Positions 4,571 through 9,926 of a stretch of 9,926 nt of DNA are shown here, one piece after another. The notes under the pieces are model-generated. The model was given only the letters and a program-made list of their open reading frames with translations. It did not search any database and was not told where the DNA came from. The first letter of the stretch is position 1. The number at the start of each line of letters is the position of its first letter. The DNA is taken from the NCBI GenBank assembly GCA_030588935.1, contig JAUUWR010000037.1, forward strand, positions 1-9,926, given 5' to 3'. The position numbers were made by a program, and so were the translations under genes. Source of the stretch: a bacterium. Its GTDB lineage: Archaea; Nanobdellota; Nanobdellia; Pacearchaeales; GW2011-AR1.

Positions 4571-5041
4571 TTATATTTTTATTGCTCTCCGTGCTTTTCT
4601 TATTCTTTCCAATGTATCTCTATCCTTTTCCCAACGATGTTTTGAAGTTGGGTCTCTTAGTACTTTTTTAATTTTTTTTATCTGATAACCTTCTTTTGCA
4701 AATCTTACTCCAAATAAATTATAAGAACTTGGTTTTTTTGTTGTGCCTGTATAATCTGCAATTGTTTCTCCTGTTATTGTATCTTTAACTTTGAATGTCC
4801 CTCTGTGTTTTGCTTCTTTAACTTGAAATCGTTTATTGTTAAATTTTTTATTTAATGCTCTTACTGTTTCTGTTGCGTGAAATTTTGGTTTTTTTGTTAG
4901 GATGTCTATATCTTTTGTTTTCTTTTTTAATGGTGTTGGTAAAAAATAATTAACTGATTGAGCTCCGTATATTACTTGTTTATGTTTTGCAACTAAGTTT
5001 AGAACTGTTCCTCTGACTTTTTGTTTATCTAATTTTTTCAT
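4571..5041 (-). CDS. Putative nucleotidyltransferase-fold protein (156 aa)
   Basis: Residues 24-48 carry the pattern of the polymerase-beta type nucleotidyltransferase fold: a Gly-x-x-Ser turn (IYGAQSVNYFLP, G26 and S29) followed by a DxD pair (TKDIDI, D44 and D46). A third acidic residue is offered by IADYT (D96), after strands VKEAKHRGTFKVKD (about 74-87). The C-terminus has RWEKDRDTLERI (about 136-147), like the K-D-x-x-D-L helix that follows the catalytic core in many small members. This family transfers nucleotides to RNA, proteins or small molecules; the layout recalls viral poly(A)-polymerase-like cores but is shorter. The target is unknown. The gene lies inside a module of membrane and surface proteins, and ends one base before the next ATG. 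No clear ribosome site precedes it. The family call is moderately sure, the function is not. Confidence 0.65.
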   Translation of the reverse strand: MKKLDKQKVRGTVLNLVAKHKQVIYGAQSVNYFLPTPLKKKTKDIDILTKKPKFHATETVRALNKKFNNKRFQVKEAKHRGTFKVKDTITGETIADYTGTTKKPSSYNLFGVRFAKEGYQIKKIKKVLRDPTSKHRWEKDRDTLERIRKARRAIKI

Positions 5042-5080
5042 CTTATTATTTAAATGTTTCTTTACTATTAAAATGTTGAG

Positions 5081-5353
5081 TTATCTCATTATGTTTATAT
5101 AATTTATTACTCCTGATATTGCATACCATAAAGACCATAGTAATAAAGGCACGGCTGCCAAAGCTCCAACGAATCCAATTGCTGCTACTGCGAAATATGT
5201 TGTTATAATTACTATAATTGAACTCATTGAAAGTCTTCCCATTATTCCTGTAATTAATAAGATTAATCCCCATAGGAATAAAGACAATACGATGCTCCCC
5301 GCTAAATATTCTACCATGAGTACAAACAAATCCATTGAACCTGTTAATCCCAT
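5081..5353 (-). CDS. Small polytopic membrane protein, about three helices (90 aa)
   Basis: Almost wholly hydrophobic: one long helix at about residues 9-37, then a GRLSMSS turn, then two closely packed segments at about 44-83 rich in Ala, Gly and Val, ending in a short NYINIMR tail. GGGG lies about 13 bases before the chosen ATG; a second ATG at codon 7 is also possible. It follows the 158-aa membrane protein by 40 bases in the same operon. The size and hydrophobicity fit a membrane-embedded virion or pore component, and small proteins of two to three helices are the capsid proteins of spindle-shaped archaeal viruses. I cannot show homology to these, so that role is speculative. Confidence 0.75.
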   Translation of the reverse strand: MGLTGSMDLFVLMVEYLAGSIVLSLFLWGLILLITGIMGRLSMSSIIVIITTYFAVAAIGFVGALAAVPLLLWSLWYAISGVINYINIMR

Positions 5354-5393
5354 TTCTCTTTCAACCCCTTATTTATTTTATTTTCCATTTTAT

Positions 5394-5870
5394 TTATCCT
5401 GTACTCTCTGGCGACCAGATTTGTGACCAACATGCCCACAATCCGTATAAGATTATTGGACCCATAATTAATCCAGCTATCAGCATTCCTCCTGTTGTCA
5501 CTCCTTGATTTACTAATTGATAACAAGTAAAACTATTTGTACATTCTTCTAATGGGATTATCTTACTTCCTAGGAATTGCCATAGGCTAATTAATGGGGC
5601 TTCTACCCATGATGTTAATACTGTAAACATTCCAAGTCTTAATAACCAATCTTGTTTAATTACTACTGAACCAATAATAATTGCTGAAACTCCTACTCCT
5701 GTTGCCAGTCCCAACCCAGAAGTTAATGCATCCATGAGGAAAGCTCCCCAACTTGTTTGTGGAGCCAAGAACATTTGTCCGATTACTCCTATCGCTCCAT
5801 TTCCATCAAACAGAAGTAAAACTATTGATGCTATTCCTGAAAGTACTAAAGTATTAAACATTTTTCCCAT
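5394..5870 (-). CDS. Polytopic membrane protein, about four helices (158 aa)
   Basis: Hydrophobic segments at about residues 5-20, 43-70, 76-100 and 123-147, with a loop carrying two close cysteines (C110 and C116, in EECTNSFTCYQ) that could form a disulfide on the outer face. The tail is WSPESTG. The start lies one base after the stop of the 1184-aa gene, with GAGGA inside the end of that gene as a ribosome site. Position and coupling suggest that it is a membrane partner of the large surface protein, for example a platform, channel or virion membrane component. An alternative start at the fourth codon is possible. No known family recognised. Confidence 0.8.
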   Translation of the reverse strand: MGKMFNTLVLSGIASIVLLLFDGNGAIGVIGQMFLAPQTSWGAFLMDALTSGLGLATGVGVSAIIIGSVVIKQDWLLRLGMFTVLTSWVEAPLISLWQFLGSKIIPLEECTNSFTCYQLVNQGVTTGGMLIAGLIMGPIILYGLWACWSQIWSPESTG

Positions 5871-5871
5871 T

Positions 5872-8800
5872 TTAAGTTAAATTCCTCGTTGCATATCCTA
5901 TCATAAATAAACTATATACTCCAGCTACAAAGTATTGGTCTATCCAAACATATGGACTTATATAATTTAAAGTTAAGAATCCTGGGATTGAAGCTATCCA
6001 GACAATTGTTCCAACTAAGAAAATCATTCCTCCTGGATTTTGAATATCCCAACCAGCTACATTTAGGACTGAACAAACAATCATTACAAATAAGAAGAAT
6101 AATAAAATATAAGTATACTCTCTGTGTTGGTCGTCGTTATTGAAATAACTTAAATCGCTTGTTTTTAATCCTTTGAACCAATCATTAAAAGTCATTCCTG
6201 TTGAATTAAATGACAAGTAAGCCCAATAAGCATCATCTTCTAATAGTTGATAACCATTTCCTACATCAATTAATAATCTTCCTTTCATTCTTGCATAATC
6301 TGAAGACATTGAATGAGCTACTAATACTTCACATGAACTTCCATTTGCTGATGGTGAAATTGCACTTGCTAAGACTAAAGTTTTATCTTGATTAAGTAAT
6401 TCTATTTTACAATTAACTAAGTTTCCATTTTTTGCTGTTATATTGAATCCGAAATCTGTTGATACTGTTGAATTTCTTACTCCTACTCCTGGGAATACGA
6501 ACCATTTTAATCCTTCATAATCTGAAACATAAGTATATTCATCTGCTCCTGTAGACATTACTAATGTATAACTTGTTTGTGTTGGTCTAATTGTTTGTGT
6601 GTTTGTTGTATATCCTGTTTTAGATGCTGTTATTTCATGGTCATAATTTGGATTTAACCAAGCTGTGAAAGAACCTGCTGAATCTGTTATTCCATTTGAT
6701 ACTGTTGTTGTTTCTCCTGATATTGTTCTACTAATTGAAATATCTACTCCACTAATTGCTGTATTGAAAGAAGTTGCTGTTACAAATGTTACATATATTC
6801 CATCTGTTGCAGCTAATAGGTATAATGTTTTTTCTGTTACATTTGAATTGTATGTTTGTGATTCTGGTTCCCATATTCTATTTGGGTAGCCATCTCCTAA
6901 ATAATTTACATATGAATCTACATTAAATGTTTGATTTGGTGTTGCACAGAATTTATAGTTAGTTGCATTTCCTGAATCAGTATAAGTGTATGTTTTTGTG
7001 ACATCACCACTTCCTAAATAATAAATGAATGTGCTTGTCTGTATTGTTCCAGCTACATTTGTTAAAGTTGATTCATCCCTGAATGATATATTTAAAAAAT
7101 CATCTGTGTAAGATGCATTACAAATTGTCCATACTGCTTCACTTATATTTTGATAAGAATAACTTGAATAAAAAGTATCTCCTGCATAAGTAAATTTCCA
7201 TCTTACGCTTCTGTCTTGAACTCCTAGTGGAATATCTAATGTTTTTGAATAAACTGTTCCTTCTTTTGTTGTTGAATATTCTGTTCCATTATAATCTAAA
7301 GTAACTGCTGTTAAGTTTGCTCCGTTTGATACATCTATTTTGAATGTTTCGCTTTTTGTTTCATAAGAAGAAGAGTTTAATGTTCTTGAGTTTTCAAATA
7401 CTTTATATCCCCAAGATACTTCTTTGCTGTTTTCATTTCCTACTGAATCATTTGCGTAGACTGTTAGACTTGTTTTTTCGTTAGTTGATTGATTAAATGC
7501 TTCATTGAATAATGTTTCTGTTGTGCAAGAGAATGTATTATTTGTGTTATTATATTCATACCAACAAGCATCTAAGTTTGTGTCGTTTATGTATCCTGTT
7601 AAGTTTAAAGTACTTCCCTCTTTTAAATAATTGAATGTTTCATTTGGAGAGAGTAAGTCTATTGAAGGGGCTTGAGTATCTAAAAATAAAGAGTAGTTGC
7701 TTGGTGCGAATCCACAATCTCCATCTGAATCACATGCCTTGACGTTCCAGATTATGTTATCTGTTATTGTTCTGTTGAATGTTCGTGTTGAACTAAATAT
7801 ATTTGTTGGAACTGAAAGAACTATTGATTGTATAGCATAAGCTAAATTTGAGTCAGCACTACCATGCCAACCATGTGTCCAATTAATATAATCATCTTCT
7901 TTAGGAAATGGAGATGTAGTAGTTCTTTGAAAATTTGATTGTGCCCCACTACTATCAACAAAAATATAATAATCAGTTCCAGCAGATAAAGAATAAGAAA
8001 AAGTTGCAACTTTTTCTGAAAGACTTCCAGTTTGTAAAGTTGTTATACCATTACTAGCCATTAAACGCACTCTTGTTCCAGAAGTCCCAGAGCTCATTGT
8101 TGCAGAAATAAGATTAATTGCTTCCTTTGTTGTAAATTTAATCCCTGTTGGGAAGGATTGTCCACCATTAAAAGTCATGCTCCCCCCATGATTTTCTGTA
8201 TTATTTTCAAATTGTTCAAATGTCGTTAAATTATATTTACTCCAACTTCCACTTTCATTAGTCCATAAAGACATATTAGTTAATGTTGCTCCTCCTGTAA
8301 CTTCTGCTGTTGCATTGAATTGAATATTGTTTGTTGTTGAAGTATAATTGTCTGCTGGGGAGTTTAGTGTTACTTGTGCCGCATCACTTGTCATCCAATA
8401 TATACCAGTTTCATATAAGTAGTAACTTGTCGTGTCTGAATCAATTAAAACTTGATTACCTGTGCTATTTATATAATATGTATTAATAGCCCTATTATCA
8501 TAACCATTTCCATAAGAACGGTAACCCTGTATATAAAGATGTATCTCTCCACTAAAATTATTATCTGGAATTGAAATGTTTCTATCGCTAGTGTATGATG
8601 TTTTTATTCTAAGTATAACTGAATCTACATCTTCTGGAATTGTATAGTATTCATCATAATAGAAACTTCTTGATTTTCCATAGTCACCATCAACCCATCC
8701 GTATGTACCCCAGTTTCCATCACGCATAAATGAAGAGTCATCAACATATCCACTAATTGTATAACTATCTTGAAATTCTTGATAAACTATAGGTTTAGCT

Positions 8801-9426
8801 CCCCAAACTGCCAATTCTTCAATAATTCTTCCTTGTGTTTCAATTCTCCAATCTACTGTTCTGCTTGGTTTTTTTTCTCCTGATAGTTGAACTATGTAAT
8901 TTCCTGCGTTAACTTCGTCTCCTAAGTTATAATTAATCCATCCTTTGTGAGTTCCTGTTTTTACTTCTTTGCAAACTTCTTGATTAGTTCTATTATCTAA
9001 TTCAATCTTTTTTTCTTTAGTACATTGAGTTTCGTAATCTGCTACATCTCCCCAGTATTGGAATTTGCTCCATCTAATATCTTGTTCAATCCATTCTCCG
9101 TTATCTTGTAAAGTATAAAATTTATTATCATCAATTAAAACCCCATCATCTGCTAAGTATATTTCCATCTTAGAAAGGCAGGTATTATCATTACCACAAA
9201 TGTTTGTATGTTCTGTTAATGCAATTTGGAGTTTTGTTTTGCCTAACCAGTTCTTTATTTCAATTGGTTTGTATTTTTCCCAGAGTTTATTGTATTTAAT
9301 ATTCTTTCCATGTAGGTCATAATCTAATTCATTTGTATCAATTGAATGTTTAGAATTTAATGAGAAGGCAGAAGCAAAGCTAAGTAAGAATACGCTTAAG
9401 ATTAATATTGCGAATATTTTTTTCAT
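5872..9426 (-). CDS. Giant secreted adhesin-like surface protein with Ig-like and carboxypeptidase-regulatory-like domains and C-terminal membrane anchor (1184 aa)
   Basis: Residues 1-20 form a signal peptide with a cleavage site after ASA. Then follow a cysteine-containing N-terminal domain (about 25-215), a domain of about 220-350, an Ig-like domain beginning near VTLNSPADNYTS (352) and resuming at about 541-585 (NVKACDSDGDCGF), a second Ig-like domain (about 586-672), further beta-rich domains (about 680-865), a carboxypeptidase-regulatory/PEGA-like repeat (about 875-957, with ITDSAGSFTAWLNPNYDHEI) and a last beta domain (about 963-1070). Three hydrophobic helices (about 1104-1126, 1132-1153, 1163-1179) anchor the C-terminus. 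There are well over twenty N-X-S/T sequons, as expected for an N-glycosylated archaeal exoprotein. The start has GGAGGA about 12 bases upstream and overlaps the preceding stop as ATGA. Such domain strings are common in DPANN surface proteins. A role in host or cell attachment is inferred from size, export and anchor; no enzyme motif is visible. Confidence 0.85.
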   Translation of the reverse strand: MKKIFAILILSVFLLSFASAFSLNSKHSIDTNELDYDLHGKNIKYNKLWEKYKPIEIKNWLGKTKLQIALTEHTNICGNDNTCLSKMEIYLADDGVLIDDNKFYTLQDNGEWIEQDIRWSKFQYWGDVADYETQCTKEKKIELDNRTNQEVCKEVKTGTHKGWINYNLGDEVNAGNYIVQLSGEKKPSRTVDWRIETQGRIIEELAVWGAKPIVYQEFQDSYTISGYVDDSSFMRDGNWGTYGWVDGDYGKSRSFYYDEYYTIPEDVDSVILRIKTSYTSDRNISIPDNNFSGEIHLYIQGYRSYGNGYDNRAINTYYINSTGNQVLIDSDTTSYYLYETGIYWMTSDAAQVTLNSPADNYTSTTNNIQFNATAEVTGGATLTNMSLWTNESGSWSKYNLTTFEQFENNTENHGGSMTFNGGQSFPTGIKFTTKEAINLISATMSSGTSGTRVRLMASNGITTLQTGSLSEKVATFSYSLSAGTDYYIFVDSSGAQSNFQRTTTSPFPKEDDYINWTHGWHGSADSNLAYAIQSIVLSVPTNIFSSTRTFNRTITDNIIWNVKACDSDGDCGFAPSNYSLFLDTQAPSIDLLSPNETFNYLKEGSTLNLTGYINDTNLDACWYEYNNTNNTFSCTTETLFNEAFNQSTNEKTSLTVYANDSVGNENSKEVSWGYKVFENSRTLNSSSYETKSETFKIDVSNGANLTAVTLDYNGTEYSTTKEGTVYSKTLDIPLGVQDRSVRWKFTYAGDTFYSSYSYQNISEAVWTICNASYTDDFLNISFRDESTLTNVAGTIQTSTFIYYLGSGDVTKTYTYTDSGNATNYKFCATPNQTFNVDSYVNYLGDGYPNRIWEPESQTYNSNVTEKTLYLLAATDGIYVTFVTATSFNTAISGVDISISRTISGETTTVSNGITDSAGSFTAWLNPNYDHEITASKTGYTTNTQTIRPTQTSYTLVMSTGADEYTYVSDYEGLKWFVFPGVGVRNSTVSTDFGFNITAKNGNLVNCKIELLNQDKTLVLASAISPSANGSSCEVLVAHSMSSDYARMKGRLLIDVGNGYQLLEDDAYWAYLSFNSTGMTFNDWFKGLKTSDLSYFNNDDQHREYTYILLFFLFVMIVCSVLNVAGWDIQNPGGMIFLVGTIVWIASIPGFLTLNYISPYVWIDQYFVAGVYSLFMIGYATRNLT

Positions 9427-9644
9427 TTTCTTTTTCTTCCTCCTCTCTTATATGGAAATTTCTTTTTATCCCTGTTCTTTCGTTCTAAACAATCTAGGTC
9501 TCTCATTCCATCTCTTCTTTCAACCCAATCATCATAGTTTTCTTCTGGCTCTAAACATTCTTCTATCATTTCGCTAAAGGGTATTTTAGAATGTAATGTT
9601 GGAGTGTATCTTCCAGAATGTTTTTTTGATTTCTTGTTTTTCAT
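9423..9644 (-). CDS. Small highly charged hypothetical protein (73 aa)
   Basis: A 73-residue soluble protein with basic ends (KNKKSKKH at the start, KRGGRKRK at the end) around an acidic middle (EECLEPEENYDDW, residues about 26-40). No signal peptide or membrane helix. Its stop codon overlaps the start of the 1184-aa gene as ATGA, so translation of the two is probably coupled, and the GGAGGA that serves the large gene lies inside this gene's last codons. The ribosome site in front of it is weak (GGAAAT, about eight bases before ATG). The basic tails could bind nucleic acid or membrane phospholipid, but I recognise no family. Its conserved-looking junction argues that it is a real gene acting with the large surface protein. 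Confidence 0.75.
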   Translation of the reverse strand: MKNKKSKKHSGRYTPTLHSKIPFSEMIEECLEPEENYDDWVERRDGMRDLDCLERKNRDKKKFPYKRGGRKRK

Positions 9645-9694
9645 TTTCTGATTTCCAATTAATTAAAATTCTATTCGGACTATTTCATTTAATT

Positions 9695-9926
9695 TTAATA
9701 TTGTTGGTATTGTGGTTCGGGTTCACTCATTGACAATTTTCCACTTATTATTCCTGAAATTATTGAGAATATTATTGCTAATACAAACATTCCTGGTGTA
9801 AAGTTTATTATTGAACAAGTTATTGTATCACTTTGTAAAGCAGGGTTATACGATTTATTATTAACGCCTAATGCTGCTTCATTCGGGTCTACATATCCTA
9901 CACAGTTTGCACTATTGCTTCCTTTT
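9695..9926 (-). CDS. C-terminal part of a membrane-anchored ectodomain protein (5' end outside window)
   Basis: Reading the minus strand from the window edge gives an open frame of 77 codons ending in TAA at 9697-9695; the start lies beyond 9926. The visible part has a polar stretch rich in Asn, Ser and Ala with two cysteines (in NCVGY and TCSI), then one hydrophobic segment (around MFVLAIIFSIISGII) and a short tail, SMSEPEPQYQQY. That is the architecture of an extracellular domain held by a C-terminal membrane helix with a small cytoplasmic or virion-internal tail. The 175-aa protein at 3304-3831, at the other end of the same operon, has the same layout. I do not recognise the family. A surface or virion membrane protein is an inference from topology and neighbours. 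Confidence 0.75.
   Translation of the reverse strand, partial: KGSNSANCVGYVDPNEAALGVNNKSYNPALQSDTITCSIINFTPGMFVLAIIFSIISGIISGKLSMSEPEPQYQQY

Noticed and set aside
4404..4685. Plus-strand open frame with a very hydrophobic Leu/Phe-rich product; likewise the plus-strand frames at 743-946, 2504-2716, 4020-4214, 5952-6143, 6210-6395 and 6665-6889
   Set aside because: All lie opposite well-supported minus-strand genes; their Leu/Phe/Ile bias is what the complement of Lys/Glu/Asn-rich coding gives, and none has a promoter or ribosome site.
5042..5080. TTTAAATA before the nucleotidyltransferase gene as a promoter
   Set aside because: It ends only a few bases before the ATG, too close for transcription to start upstream of the codon; the AT-rich gap is better read as a plain spacer within the operon.
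5046..5526. Minus-strand frames at 5046-5273 and 5344-5526
   Set aside because: They overlap the 90-aa and 158-aa membrane-protein genes in another frame and have Asn/Arg-rich compositions typical of shifted reading.
1..9926. tRNA, rRNA, insertion sequence, attachment site or replication origin
   Set aside because: No cloverleaf, transposase, integrase, flanking direct repeat or iteron cluster was seen; intergenic regions are all under 100 bases and explained by promoters and terminators.

Overview
The window looks like part of an archaeal virus, provirus or related mobile element, most likely from a DPANN archaeon of the Woesearchaeota/Pacearchaeota type. What the sequence shows: very AT-rich DNA; every supported gene on the minus strand; tight packing with ATGA, TAATG and one-base junctions; TATA boxes of the TTTAAATA kind with short leaders; GGAGGT-type ribosome binding sites inside operons; U-rich tracts without GC hairpins as terminators; and one giant secreted protein with dozens of N-glycosylation sequons and Ig-like repeats typical of DPANN surface proteins. 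TGA is used as a stop. No replication, integration, packaging ATPase or metabolic gene is present, so the assignment to an element rather than a host surface locus is an inference from the gene content.

Layout in transcription order, from right to left. (1) 9926 to 3304 is one long operon whose promoter lies outside the window: the C-terminal end of a membrane-anchored ectodomain protein, a small basic/acidic protein, a 1184-residue secreted adhesin-like protein with three C-terminal membrane helices, two polytopic small membrane proteins (158 and 90 aa), a nucleotidyltransferase-fold protein, a basic Gln-rich coiled protein with a GRPKK motif, and a 175-aa double-anchored ectodomain protein with the strongest ribosome binding site. 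A four-block U tract ends it at 3268-3295. (2) 3205 to 1967 is a second operon: a zinc ribbon, a three-helix membrane protein (97 aa), a two-helix membrane protein (127 aa) and a single-pass protein (128 aa). Its promoter carries two perfect inverted repeats. (3) 1876 to 1129: a 180-aa charged protein with an internal, perfectly spaced second translation start, followed by a two-helix membrane protein. (4) 1053 to 44: an unrecognised 90-aa protein, a zinc ribbon and two single-pass membrane proteins, joined by overlaps.

Reading as a whole: operon 1 resembles a virion or surface-assembly module (adhesin, membrane components, internal basic protein, nucleotide-transfer enzyme). Operons 2 to 4 are short and separately controlled. 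Each has the same promoter design: U-tract of the previous operon, TATA box, then an inverted-repeat element where transcription should start. Operons 3 and 4 share the same element, GGATTGAAAGC followed by ATCC or GTCC, which suggests a common regulator or a conserved leader hairpin.
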